Shown one piece after another: positions 15,837 through 24,630 of a stretch of 43,216 nt of DNA. Made by a program: the position numbers and the translations under genes. This DNA is from an uncultured bacterium. Its GTDB lineage: Bacteria; Verrucomicrobiota; Lentisphaeria; Victivallales; UBA1829. Each line of letters begins with the position of its first letter. Positions within the stretch are counted from its first letter, which is position 1. The stretch spans positions 1 to 43,216 of the forward strand of contig CASEYW010000092.1 in NCBI GenBank assembly GCA_949292215.1. Reading direction: 5' to 3'. The notes beneath the pieces were generated by a model. The model saw only the letters and a list, made by a program, of their open reading frames with translations, did not search any database and was not told where the DNA came from.

Positions 15837-16811
15837 TTAAGCCGCCGCAGCTGCGGCGTCATCCGGATACTCTTTCCCGAGCAGTTCAAGAAGGACGTCA
15901 TTCACGGTCAGCATACCGACTGTTTTTCCCTGCGAGTCACGGACCATCAGCAGTTTGGAATCGAATTTCAGTACATTTTCGATCAGTTCCAGCTGCGGAA
16001 TGTGAATACTGATGAACGTCACCGGTTTGATGGAACGGTGCCAGTCCTGATTGTTGAACAGAAGATCCTTGACATTCAGCGATCCGATGATGCAGCTGCC
16101 GTCCCCTTTGCGGCAGACCGGATAACGGGTATGCAGGTTCTTCTGGATCAGGTCCAGAATCTGTTCCCGGGAATAGGATTCCGGAATAATACAGACCTCG
16201 GAGAAGGGCTGCATCAGTTCTTCAATGGTTCTTTTGCCGAGAGTCGGCGCATTGCGGATGATCTGTTCCTGGGTCTGGGAGATCTGTTTTGTCTGCCGTG
16301 CCATGGTTGCGAGTGCACGAATCTCCGTCAGTGCTGCCACTTCCTCGTTCTGTCCGTGCCGGATGGCAAACGGGCGGTTGATGAAGTGGACCAGCCAGAT
16401 CAGCGGTTTCATCATTGAGATCAGGAGATTCAGCGCGGGAGCCGTCGTCCGGACGACCGGACCGTTGAAACGGACACCGAGCGTTTTCGGCAGAATCTCC
16501 GTGTACTGGACCATGACCAGGGTAAAGATCAGGGAAAACAGCCAGATATGGCTGCTCCCGAACAACTTGTCAAACTGTGCGCCTGCGATGGAGGCTCCGA
16601 ATGTATGCGCCGCCGTATTGAGAATCAGGATCACGGCGATCGGTTTTTCAATATCCTGTTTGAATTTGTTGCAGAGACGCCCGATCAACGGGGATTTCTC
16701 TGTAATCATGGCAATCTTGCTGGGGGTAATGCTCAAAAGAGCAGCTTCCATGACGGAACATAAAAACGACACGCCAAGTGCAACGGCGATGCTGATAATA
16801 AAAGTAGTCAT
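15837..16811 (-). CDS. CNNM (DUF21) / CBS-domain membrane protein
   Basis: This inner-membrane protein of the CorC/CNNM family is linked to divalent metal (Mg/Co) transport. The 324-residue protein has an N-terminal DUF21 domain with three to four transmembrane segments (starting at residue 3; LCSVMEAALLSITPSK is a family signature). A CBS pair follows (about 185-310), including RYPVCRKGDGSCIIGSLNVKDLL and VNDVLLELLG. The CorC_HlyC C-terminal domain of longer relatives is absent. The protein ends in DD plus six alanines encoded across a palindrome (15843-15858). No clear ribosome-binding site precedes the ATG at 16811, so the start is less certain. Confidence 0.82.
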   Translation of the reverse strand: MTTFIISIAVALGVSFLCSVMEAALLSITPSKIAMITEKSPLIGRLCNKFKQDIEKPIAVILILNTAAHTFGASIAGAQFDKLFGSSHIWLFSLIFTLVMVQYTEILPKTLGVRFNGPVVRTTAPALNLLISMMKPLIWLVHFINRPFAIRHGQNEEVAALTEIRALATMARQTKQISQTQEQIIRNAPTLGKRTIEELMQPFSEVCIIPESYSREQILDLIQKNLHTRYPVCRKGDGSCIIGSLNVKDLLFNNQDWHRSIKPVTFISIHIPQLELIENVLKFDSKLLMVRDSQGKTVGMLTVNDVLLELLGKEYPDDAAAAAA

Positions 16812-16882
16812 ATAAGAGAAAAAAATCTTTCTTTGTTGTTTCCGGTTGCTGAGAATAGAATGAAAAAGAGAAAGAGAACACG

Positions 16883-17209
16883 TCAGCAGCGCAGAATCAC
16901 ACGGTCTTCCGGAAGATCCGATGGAACAGATTCCGAATATTGAATGAATTTAAATTTAACCGGGAAACGGATCAGCTCAAAGAGAGTTCCATCCGTTTTT
17001 TCGGAAATGTCAATGGAATGCACCGAAACAGCCGTGACCTGGGACTGAAATTCGTCCTCCACGACCATGTGAACTCCCGCCTCGCTTTCAAACAGGAGGG
17101 GATTTTCAAAAAAGAGTGCTGCTCCACTGTCCGGAGAGAACGTCGCGCTCAAAATCCCCAGACCGAGCAGAAGGGTGAAACATAATCGATATAAGTCGTC
17201 AGTATCCAT
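16883..17209 (-). CDS. Small secreted hypothetical protein
   Basis: I do not recognise this 108-residue protein. Residues 7-23 are hydrophobic (LYRLCFTLLLGLGILSA) and followed by a small-residue stretch ending SGAA, as in a signal peptide or anchor. The remainder is acidic with alternating hydrophobic residues, suggesting a small beta-rich domain. Codon use in the body resembles neighbouring genes, supporting a real gene, but the ATG at 17209 has no convincing ribosome-binding site. It lies 71 bp upstream of the CNNM gene on the same strand and may be co-transcribed with it. Confidence 0.5.
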   Translation of the reverse strand: MDTDDLYRLCFTLLLGLGILSATFSPDSGAALFFENPLLFESEAGVHMVVEDEFQSQVTAVSVHSIDISEKTDGTLFELIRFPVKFKFIQYSESVPSDLPEDRVILRC

Positions 17210-17304
17210 AAGTGTTGAGGTACTATACAGGGAGTTTCTTCAAATGCAAATGAAAAAATTCATATTTTTGCGGATTCCTTTCGTGAAATCAGAGGAAACT
17301 GTGA

Positions 17305-17332
17305 TTGAAAAAGATTCAGGCGATGCTAGATT
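17305..17332 (+). promoter_or_regulatory. Candidate promoter for the MATE transporter
   Basis: TTGAAA (17305-17310) and TAGATT (17327-17332) are spaced by 16 bp, about 90 bp before the MATE start codon. The match is moderate. Confidence 0.35.
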
Positions 17333-17420
17333 AAGCACAGTGATTTTTTTGTACATGCAGATCAGCCAGTGATTGGAACACGGGCCGGCGCTCCGAAGCA
17401 ACACCGGAGATGGATGTAAA

Positions 17421-18839
17421 ATGAAAGACTATGAAATAGATATGTGCCACGGTCCGCTGTTCGGCAAGATCATTCTCTTTGCCTTGCCGCTGATGCTGAC
17501 CTACATTCTCCAGCTGCTGTTCAATGCCGCGGATCTGATTATCATCGGACATTATGCGCATTACAATGCGATGGCGGCGGTTGGGGCGACAATGAATCTG
17601 AACTCGCTGGTGATCAATATCTTCATCGGGCTTTCCATCGGGACCAATGTTGTGACAGCCCGGTATGTCGGGGCCAAAGAGCCGGAAAAGATCCGCCGGG
17701 CGGTCCACACCTCCATGACGGTTGCCCTGTACGGGGGGATCGCTCTGATGCTGATCGGGCTTGCCGTCGCGAAACCGCTTCTGGTCCTGATGCGGACTCC
17801 CGCAGAGATCCTGCCGCTTTCCTGCACCTACATCTGGATCTGTTTCTGTGCAATTCCTTTCATCATGATTTACAATTTCGGCTGTGCTGTTCTGCGTTCC
17901 ATTGGAGACACGCGCCGTCCGCTGTTTTTTCTGATTATTGCGGGGATCGTCAATGTGGTTCTGAACCTCTTTTTTGTCATTGTCTGCGGGATGGATGTCG
18001 GGGGAATTGCGCTGGCAACGGCGATTTCTCACGGAATCGCTGCCGGGCTGATTCTGCGGACTCTTCTGACTTCCAGAAGCGTCTGCGCCCTGCGCCTGAA
18101 AGAACTTGGAATCGATCGGGAAATTTTCCGCGACATCCTGAAAATCGGAGTTCCAGCGGGTCTCCAGAGTTCCTGCTTCGCGATTTCCAACATGACGATT
18201 CAGTCCTCCATCAACTCGTTCGGAGCCCTGGCAATGGCAGGAACAACAGCGGTGCTCGGACTGGAAGGTATTGTTTATGTCGGATCGTTTGCGTTTCATC
18301 AGACTGCAATCTCCTTTGTTGCCCAGAACCTCGGGGGACGAAAATTCAAGCGGATTCTGAAAAGTCTTTACAGCTGTTTCCTCTGCGCGATCCTAGTTAC
18401 TTCGCTCATGGGATGGGTTCTGTTCCTGTTTGGACGGGAGATTCTGGCCGTTTTCAATCCAAATCCCGAAGTGATCGACTGGGGAATCCTGCGGATGAAA
18501 ATTCTTTTTACCACCTATGGTTTATGCGGTATCATGGATGTCGCCAGCGGCGGACTGCGCGGACTCGGCTATTCTTTCACATCAACTGTGGTTTCCCTGC
18601 TTGGCTCCTGTGTGTTCCGCGTCTGGTGGGTGTTCATGATCTTCCCGCACTACCGGACCATGGAGAATCTGATGCTTTCGTATCCGATTTCGTGGTTTCT
18701 GGTTGCCGCGGTCAGTTGCGCTCTGCTGTTTTTCATCTACCGGAAGCTTTTGAACAGCCATTGCCACATTGCCACACCGTGGCTTGGACTGCATCCGTGT
18801 GTGCCGCGCGGATTCCGGTATCTGGGGGGCTCAAAGTAA
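17421..18839 (+). CDS. MATE family efflux transporter
   Basis: This 472-residue polytopic inner-membrane antiporter probably exports organic cations or drugs using a Na+ or H+ gradient. It has the twelve hydrophobic segments of the MATE fold in two six-helix halves. Typical patterns are PLMLTYILQLLFNAADLIIIG in the first helix pair (a segment of 21 residues at about 21-41), LRSIGDTRRPL before helix 5, and RGLGYSFTS in the second half. The ATG at 17421 follows GGAGAT; an upstream in-frame ATG at 17373 lacks support. It ends nine bases inside the convergent O-antigen-ligase-like gene. Confidence 0.92.
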   Translation: MKDYEIDMCHGPLFGKIILFALPLMLTYILQLLFNAADLIIIGHYAHYNAMAAVGATMNLNSLVINIFIGLSIGTNVVTARYVGAKEPEKIRRAVHTSMTVALYGGIALMLIGLAVAKPLLVLMRTPAEILPLSCTYIWICFCAIPFIMIYNFGCAVLRSIGDTRRPLFFLIIAGIVNVVLNLFFVIVCGMDVGGIALATAISHGIAAGLILRTLLTSRSVCALRLKELGIDREIFRDILKIGVPAGLQSSCFAISNMTIQSSINSFGALAMAGTTAVLGLEGIVYVGSFAFHQTAISFVAQNLGGRKFKRILKSLYSCFLCAILVTSLMGWVLFLFGREILAVFNPNPEVIDWGILRMKILFTTYGLCGIMDVASGGLRGLGYSFTSTVVSLLGSCVFRVWWVFMIFPHYRTMENLMLSYPISWFLVAAVSCALLFFIYRKLLNSHCHIATPWLGLHPCVPRGFRYLGGSK

Positions 18840-20612
18840 GTACGGGGCGGAACGGAGTCCGCGCAGGGGCAGTTCCTTCAGTTTATGCTGGTTCAGATCG
18901 CATTCCGGATGCTTCATGATTGTGCGTACATCCGCGGGGGAGAGTCCGCGGAGTTTTATCAGTTCCGCAAGTTCTTTTTCAATTGCGGGAATCCGTTCTG
19001 TTTTACCCAGCCGGCCGTAGCATGTCATCATTCCGATGCGTGGAAGGATCAGATACGGATAGTTCCGGCTTTCGCGTTCATATTCTGCTGCGGCTTCTTC
19101 ATCGCGTCCGAGAAACGCCAGTGCCATCGCCTTCATCATGTGAATTCGGGAAAAGTTCCTGTGCGAAGTCTGCTCCAGCCGTTCTGCCAGTTTGAGTGCC
19201 AGAGGATAATTCCGGTCGAACAGGAGGGCTCGTTCCGTACAGCGGTAGAGATGTTCGGGAAAGTCACGGGAGAGTTCGGCTCCGGCGAGGGCATGACTCT
19301 GCGCTCTGACCGTATCTTTCCTGCGGGATGCCTCCAGAGACTGTTCAAAGTGCCAGGTGGCGCGGAAGTTGTTGAGTCCGCTCAGAACAACCCCGGCGAC
19401 AGCAATCCCTCCGGCGATCCGGGGAATGCAGTGGAATTTCAGACGCGGTTCTCCGACAAGCATTTGCGGCGCCCAGAAAAATCCTGCAAAAGCAAAGCCC
19501 AGCATATCCTGCGGCCAGGAAAAGAGAATCAGGTCCAGCATCGAATGAACCAGAATTACAACCAGACAGAAAAACACGATTTTCAGTTCCGTGGAGGCTC
19601 GTTGATATCCGCGGAGAAAACGAAAGACCCCTTTGAATGTCAGGATACACCATGCCAGCAAAGCCGGTATTCCCAGCAGAGCTGCGATGTTGAGAAATTC
19701 GTTGTGCGGATGAATTGTGCGGGGTGAGGCGTGTCTGTGGAGAAAATAATCTGCCGTCTTGTATGGAATGTACCGTTCCTCGAATGATTCCGCTCCCACG
19801 CCCAGCGGATGATCGCCAATCATCCGAATGGTCGATTCCCAGATTGCCGGACGGATCTCGTCTGCTACAAACGAATCGATATTTGTCCTGTACAGAGTGG
19901 TCAGCACAACGATACCGGCCGCGAACAGTATCCCACAGAAAATCAGCAGAATTCTTCTCCTTTGCGGATTCAGAGAAAGACACACGTAAAGAAACAGCGC
20001 CGTGATAAGTCCGAGCACAGCCGCTCTTGAGCCGCTTTTCAGAAACAGCACCAGCGTGACCGCGGCAACCGGAAGCGAACAGAGAATTGCAGTCGTTTTT
20101 CCTTTCCGGTACAGCGCGCGGAAGATCAGGCAGATCACGAACGGAGCCGTAATGAGCAGAAACGTGGCATTCCAGTTCCAGTTGCCCGGAATTCCCACTC
20201 CGGTGATATTCCGCATCCTCTGAGTGAAACAGGCGGTGCAGGTCAGAAGCCAGAGCAGTGTCATGAACCAGGGTAGAATCCGCAGAAAAATTGTTTTATT
20301 CAGACATGCAAACAGAGGAACGGTCAGAAAAACAAGATTGAGTCCGAGACTCTCAAGGGAGCAGCCGCCGTTGTGAAAAAAATGTCCCAGCGCCGATATG
20401 AGCAGAACCAGAATACAGGCTTTGTCCAGTGCAGAAACACTTTTGAGCACGCGGAAAAGTCTTTCCCACTGAAGAAGGAGAAATGCACCTGCCAGAAGTG
20501 CCAGGTCCCAGCGGGGGAAAATTGTAATGGCATTGGAAAAATATCCTCCCAGCATCGCCGGCCGGTGAAGAAATACAACAGCCGTCAGAAAAAGAAAAGG
20601 CAGCCATTTCAT
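18831..20612 (-). CDS. O-antigen ligase/polymerase-like membrane protein with TPR-like tail
   Basis: This 593-residue protein has about eleven transmembrane segments in the first 430 residues. It contains the O-antigen ligase (Wzy_C) region with RTIHPHNEFLNIAALLGIPA, whose HxxxH/N pattern in the periplasmic loop is typical of WaaL, Wzy and PglL-type enzymes. The last ~160 residues are soluble and helical (SLEASRRKDTVRAQSHALAG onward), resembling tetratricopeptide repeats, as in PglL/Wzy relatives. It would transfer or polymerise a lipid-linked glycan at the outer face of the inner membrane. It follows the GT-C-like gene by 22 bp. Ligase, polymerase and protein O-glycosylase roles cannot be separated. 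Confidence 0.8.
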   Translation of the reverse strand: MKWLPFLFLTAVVFLHRPAMLGGYFSNAITIFPRWDLALLAGAFLLLQWERLFRVLKSVSALDKACILVLLISALGHFFHNGGCSLESLGLNLVFLTVPLFACLNKTIFLRILPWFMTLLWLLTCTACFTQRMRNITGVGIPGNWNWNATFLLITAPFVICLIFRALYRKGKTTAILCSLPVAAVTLVLFLKSGSRAAVLGLITALFLYVCLSLNPQRRRILLIFCGILFAAGIVVLTTLYRTNIDSFVADEIRPAIWESTIRMIGDHPLGVGAESFEERYIPYKTADYFLHRHASPRTIHPHNEFLNIAALLGIPALLAWCILTFKGVFRFLRGYQRASTELKIVFFCLVVILVHSMLDLILFSWPQDMLGFAFAGFFWAPQMLVGEPRLKFHCIPRIAGGIAVAGVVLSGLNNFRATWHFEQSLEASRRKDTVRAQSHALAGAELSRDFPEHLYRCTERALLFDRNYPLALKLAERLEQTSHRNFSRIHMMKAMALAFLGRDEEAAAEYERESRNYPYLILPRIGMMTCYGRLGKTERIPAIEKELAELIKLRGLSPADVRTIMKHPECDLNQHKLKELPLRGLRSAPYLL

Positions 20613-20634
20613 GATGGGGAATCCTCCTTTGTGT

Positions 20635-22905
20635 TTACAGAACTTTCGTCAACGTGATTTGCGGCAGCCGGTTGTAAATTCTGAAAAACAGTGTTCTTGC
20701 GTCATCGGAGCAGGGATCCAGAAGAATGGAAGCCTTCAGGAGTTTTCCCGCTCGCGGCAGATTGCCTGCCCGGTATGCTTTTTCCGCCATGGAGTACAGA
20801 CGCATCGCATCCATTCTTTCGTCAAAACTGACGACGCGGAAAACACTGTATTTCACGCTCAGTCCAGCAAGATCGTCAGGTGGTTTCAGCCGGTAGAAAT
20901 CCGTCAAACTGTTTGGTTCATAATACATCCGGTAGGCAGGCGATTTTCTCGTCAGATTTGCCGCATTGGCAATGTAACGGGTTGAATAGGGGTGGAGCGG
21001 TCCGACAGAACCATGGTCGTAGATAAAATAGGAGGCTCCGTATCTCGCGCAGAATTCACTCAGAGCCCGTTCATCCTTGTGATACAGCAGATTCAGGTAT
21101 TCCTCCACGGGACGGCGGATCGGTTCCATGCCGAACTGCGGCTGAAGCACTAGATTGGTTCCGCAATATGCCATCAGCATCGGACCAATCGTGAAATTGG
21201 CAACAACGGTTCTGCCCTCCATGTGATTTCTGCGGAACCATTCAATCAGCTGCGCTGTATGCCGGAGATAGACATCCTTGCTGTAGGATCGCCGGCGACC
21301 CGCGGCAGAGGCATACAGCTCCAGCACAAGCACCAGAACAAGCAGAACGCAGACCAGAATGCGCAGGCTTTTTGCAATCCGGTTTCTCCGGGAGTACCGG
21401 CGCAGCCCCTTGAGCACTCCCTGGACCGCCATCGGCAGCGCAAGCGAGAGGAAAATAATAACAAATTCATGATACCGGACAATAAAAACAAATCCGATCA
21501 GAAAACCCAGCGTGAACAGATATGGCAGCAGAGATCGCGGAAGATCCGCCAGCAAAGCTCTCCGGATCGGTGTAAACAGCCCTCCGAGAACAAGAAGAAG
21601 CAAAAGAAACGAGATTGTCACCGGCGCATAATTCCAGACATATTTGAACGCACCGGGACCCGATTTCGCCGTCAGAAAAGGAAGCGAGCCCATTGAGGGA
21701 AAGAAACCGATGGAGATGTTCCAGGTTGCCGAGTGCATGGATGGTGTCCACATCATTCGCGCGTCATAATTCAATTTTGACGGATCGGATGGTTTGACAT
21801 TGTCAAACTTCCATTTTGCCTTCATCGCCTCTGTGAAATGGCTGTAATTTGCGCGGTAGACAGGATTGTCCACAACAGAGGCATGAAATCCATACAGGCA
21901 CCCCAGAACCACAAAAAACAGAATCACTCTTGAACGGAATGACGGAATGACGGACCGTCTGACGGTATTCCACCAGAGCAGAATCAGCAGCAGAGGAAAC
22001 AGAACACAGAAGAGCGGCGACATCAGCAGTCCGTATGTTACATTGAACGGAACAGCGAGCGCATTGACGGCAATTGCCAGATATATGACAAGCCACGCTT
22101 TTCGTCGTTTTTCAGTCGAAATTCCGGTCAGCAGGTAGCGCAGAATTTCATAAGCCGCCCATGCCCCGAACAGAAGCTGACAGAGATCCCACGATGCAAA
22201 CGCCAGAAGCGTGGCGGCAAACAGAACCGCCAGTTTCCATCTCGAAGGTTTCACATAAAACGAGTGGACCAGATACATGCAGAGGAGGATCAGTGGAATG
22301 CAGAAATCCCCGCGCACGATATCCTGTCCGGTAGCCCGTGCAATCGACGCCGCTGAAACGGCGTGAAGCATTCCTCCGGCAAATGCCAGTTTCAAGGGGG
22401 TCCGCAGCACTGCCAGCCAGAGGAAAATAAGCCCCGGGATCAAAGTTGTCCAGAATCGGACATTGAGAGCGCACCAGGCGGCAAAATCGGGATTGTCCTG
22501 ATACCGCAGCTGCGACGGGGTCGGTTTTTCCGGCGGAAAGAGGAGACATTTGATCCGGTAGCTCCATCCAAGCACCCACTCAAGGGCCATGTTCATCTGG
22601 GCATAGGGCGCAATTTCCGGGAGATAGGCGAGGCGTTTGTCTTTTGCCGGTACCCCTTTCCCTTCAGCGATGTCACAGGAATAGGCGTACATCATGGCGC
22701 TTTCGATCGTGTAGGGAACAAAATTCGGACGCTGGAACGGGAGTGCGTCACGGAAATCCCCATACCAGAGCGGTCGTGCATCGCCGATCATTTTTGCCGT
22801 TTGCATGGCTTCCATGTTGTAATGACAGGTTTTGATGAAAAAAGAGGTTAGAACACAAACGGCAAAAAGAATGGCCATTGTGACAGGCCGTTTCCGGAGG
22901 CGCAT
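20635..22905 (-). CDS. Multi-pass GT-C-like membrane glycosyltransferase candidate
   Basis: This 756-residue protein has a single N-terminal helix, a long first extracytoplasmic loop (about 30-150), roughly ten further transmembrane helices to residue 545 and a C-terminal soluble domain (about 550-756). This arrangement, with acidic residues in loop 1 (GDFRDALPF) and DIVRGDF in a later loop, resembles GT-C enzymes such as STT3 or Dpy19. The C-terminal domain ends with a TPR-like helix pair (RLYSMAEKAYRAGNLPRAG). The start overlaps the rpoN stop (TGATG) and has AGGAGG upstream, so translation is coupled. The assignment rests on topology, not on a decisive motif. Confidence 0.55.
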   Translation of the reverse strand: MRLRKRPVTMAILFAVCVLTSFFIKTCHYNMEAMQTAKMIGDARPLWYGDFRDALPFQRPNFVPYTIESAMMYAYSCDIAEGKGVPAKDKRLAYLPEIAPYAQMNMALEWVLGWSYRIKCLLFPPEKPTPSQLRYQDNPDFAAWCALNVRFWTTLIPGLIFLWLAVLRTPLKLAFAGGMLHAVSAASIARATGQDIVRGDFCIPLILLCMYLVHSFYVKPSRWKLAVLFAATLLAFASWDLCQLLFGAWAAYEILRYLLTGISTEKRRKAWLVIYLAIAVNALAVPFNVTYGLLMSPLFCVLFPLLLILLWWNTVRRSVIPSFRSRVILFFVVLGCLYGFHASVVDNPVYRANYSHFTEAMKAKWKFDNVKPSDPSKLNYDARMMWTPSMHSATWNISIGFFPSMGSLPFLTAKSGPGAFKYVWNYAPVTISFLLLLLVLGGLFTPIRRALLADLPRSLLPYLFTLGFLIGFVFIVRYHEFVIIFLSLALPMAVQGVLKGLRRYSRRNRIAKSLRILVCVLLVLVLVLELYASAAGRRRSYSKDVYLRHTAQLIEWFRRNHMEGRTVVANFTIGPMLMAYCGTNLVLQPQFGMEPIRRPVEEYLNLLYHKDERALSEFCARYGASYFIYDHGSVGPLHPYSTRYIANAANLTRKSPAYRMYYEPNSLTDFYRLKPPDDLAGLSVKYSVFRVVSFDERMDAMRLYSMAEKAYRAGNLPRAGKLLKASILLDPCSDDARTLFFRIYNRLPQITLTKVL

Positions 22906-24356
22906 CAGAAATTCCTCCTGAGATGGGAAGACTGAATTCCGAGTTCCTCCCGGTATTTGGCAACGGTTCTCCGTGCAATATCAAGTCCGCGTTCTTTCAG
23001 CAGAGAGACGAGTTTGCTGTCGGAGAGGGGAGAGGCGGGATTTTCGTTTTCAATCAGATCGCGGATGATCTCCTTGACTCCCCGGGAGGAGATTTCCTCC
23101 CCGCCTTTGGACTGGAACCCGCCGGTGAAGAAAAATTTGAATTCAAACAGACCCATGGGGGTCCGGATGTATTTGTTCGCGATTGCACGGCTGATTGTGG
23201 TTTCGTGAAGCCCGAGTTTATCGGCAACCTGCTGCATGGTCATGGGTTTGAGGTATTCGACGCCCTTTTCCAGAAAATCATGCTGCGTGGCGACGATGAT
23301 ATCGGCGATTCTCCGGATGGTTTTCTGGCGCTGGTCAAGGCATTTCATCAGCCCTTTTCCACTGGTGAGTTTGTTTTTGATGTAGGTCTTCACGTCGTCG
23401 GGCGTGTTCGGGTCTTCGAGAAGTTTCAGATAGAACTTTGAAATTCGGAGATGAGGGATGCTGCTGTCATCGGAAACGACCTTGAATTCGGTGCCGTCGC
23501 GTTCCACCGAAACCTCCGGAACGATGTAGACGGGATTGGATGCGGCAATTTCATTTCCGGGGTAGGGATTCAGGCTTCTGATCTTCCGGATATCCTCATT
23601 GAGCTTTTCCAGGGGAATGTTCAGCGATTTTGCCAGTTGCGGAAGTTTATTCCGGGCGATTTCATCCAGATGGTTTCCAACCAGATTGACCAGTTCCGGA
23701 GAGTCCTCGCCTTTTCGTTCGAGCTGAAGGAGCAGACATTCTCTGAGATCCCGCGCACCGATGCCAGGGGGATCGAACCCCTGAACCAGCCGGATTGCCT
23801 GTTCGGCGGCTTCGAGAGAGCAGCCGGCACCGGTGGCAATGTCGGCGGGATGGGTCTTGAGATATCCGGATTCGTCGATTCCGCCGATGACGAATTCGGC
23901 GATGCGAGCGGTTTCGGGATCGGTGTCTGCATAGCGGAGCTGCTGAAGGAGAAGTTCCTGCATGGAGGTTTCATCGGCAATGGAATTGAGCAGATAGGCG
24001 TGGCGTTCGTCTTCGTCTTCCTGGTCGAATCCGGAGGGAATGGAGATTTCGCCGGGATCGGCAGAACCTTCGGCTGCAAGTTCGACGATTTTTGCAAGTT
24101 CGTCCTCGATGTCATCCCGTTCGCTTCCAAGTTCGGGTTTTTCCTCTTTGCTGCCGGGAAGCGGAAGATCGTCTGAATCGGGGATGTGATCGACGATTTC
24201 AAGCACGGGGTTGTCCGCAAGTTCCTGATTGATCTTCTGCTGCAGTTCAAGGACGGGTGCATACAGAATGTCCAGAGATTGCAGCTGCTGAGGCGTAAGC
24301 GTCTGTTCCTGACGCATTTCGCCGCTTTGAATCATTCCCTGTGCTGCATCCGCCAT
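22905..24356 (-). CDS. rpoN: RNA polymerase sigma-54 factor RpoN
   Basis: This alternative sigma factor recognises -24/-12 promoters and needs an AAA+ activator. The 483-residue protein has region I (QTLTPQQLQSLDILYAPVLE, near residues 19-38), an acidic region II (about 55-110), the core-binding domain (about 110-300) and the DNA-binding domain. The helix-turn-helix LGLHETTISRAI and the RpoN box ARRTVAKYRE (461-470) are both intact. I chose the ATG at 24356 with GGAG seven bases upstream; an in-frame start at 24518 adds a non-conserved tail. It heads an operon with two glycan-assembly membrane proteins rather than the usual hpf/ptsN genes. Confidence 0.95.
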   Translation of the reverse strand: MADAAQGMIQSGEMRQEQTLTPQQLQSLDILYAPVLELQQKINQELADNPVLEIVDHIPDSDDLPLPGSKEEKPELGSERDDIEDELAKIVELAAEGSADPGEISIPSGFDQEDEDERHAYLLNSIADETSMQELLLQQLRYADTDPETARIAEFVIGGIDESGYLKTHPADIATGAGCSLEAAEQAIRLVQGFDPPGIGARDLRECLLLQLERKGEDSPELVNLVGNHLDEIARNKLPQLAKSLNIPLEKLNEDIRKIRSLNPYPGNEIAASNPVYIVPEVSVERDGTEFKVVSDDSSIPHLRISKFYLKLLEDPNTPDDVKTYIKNKLTSGKGLMKCLDQRQKTIRRIADIIVATQHDFLEKGVEYLKPMTMQQVADKLGLHETTISRAIANKYIRTPMGLFEFKFFFTGGFQSKGGEEISSRGVKEIIRDLIENENPASPLSDSKLVSLLKERGLDIARRTVAKYREELGIQSSHLRRNF

Positions 24357-24569
24357 ATGAGATCTCCGTCTTTCCGCTTCACTGTTCTGGAAATATAGCG
24401 CAAATGGTCGAGAATAAAACCCGCCGGAAGAATTTTTTCCCGGATTTTGCATGTTTTCCTCCGGAGAAAAAGCGGTCTCGGGTTGAATGCAGTTTCCATC
24501 AGAACGGAAAATCAGCAAACTTCCGCGGAATGTTTTATTGAAAAAAAAATGATATGCGTCTCTTTTTTC

Positions 24570-24598
24570 TTGCTTTTATCCCGTTTCTGTGCTAAAAT
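24570..24598 (+). promoter_or_regulatory. Sigma-70-type promoter for lysA
   Basis: TTGCTT (24570-24575) and TAAAAT (24593-24598) are separated by exactly 17 bp, about 30 bp before the lysA start codon. It is among the best promoter matches in the window. The leader is too short for a lysine riboswitch. Confidence 0.65.
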
Positions 24599-24630
24599 AC
24601 TGGAAATGTAGAAATGGAGAATTGTTTTTT

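Noticed and set aside
24599..24630. A lysine riboswitch before lysA
   Set aside because: Only about 30 bp separate the promoter -10 box from the start codon, too short for any known lysine riboswitch.
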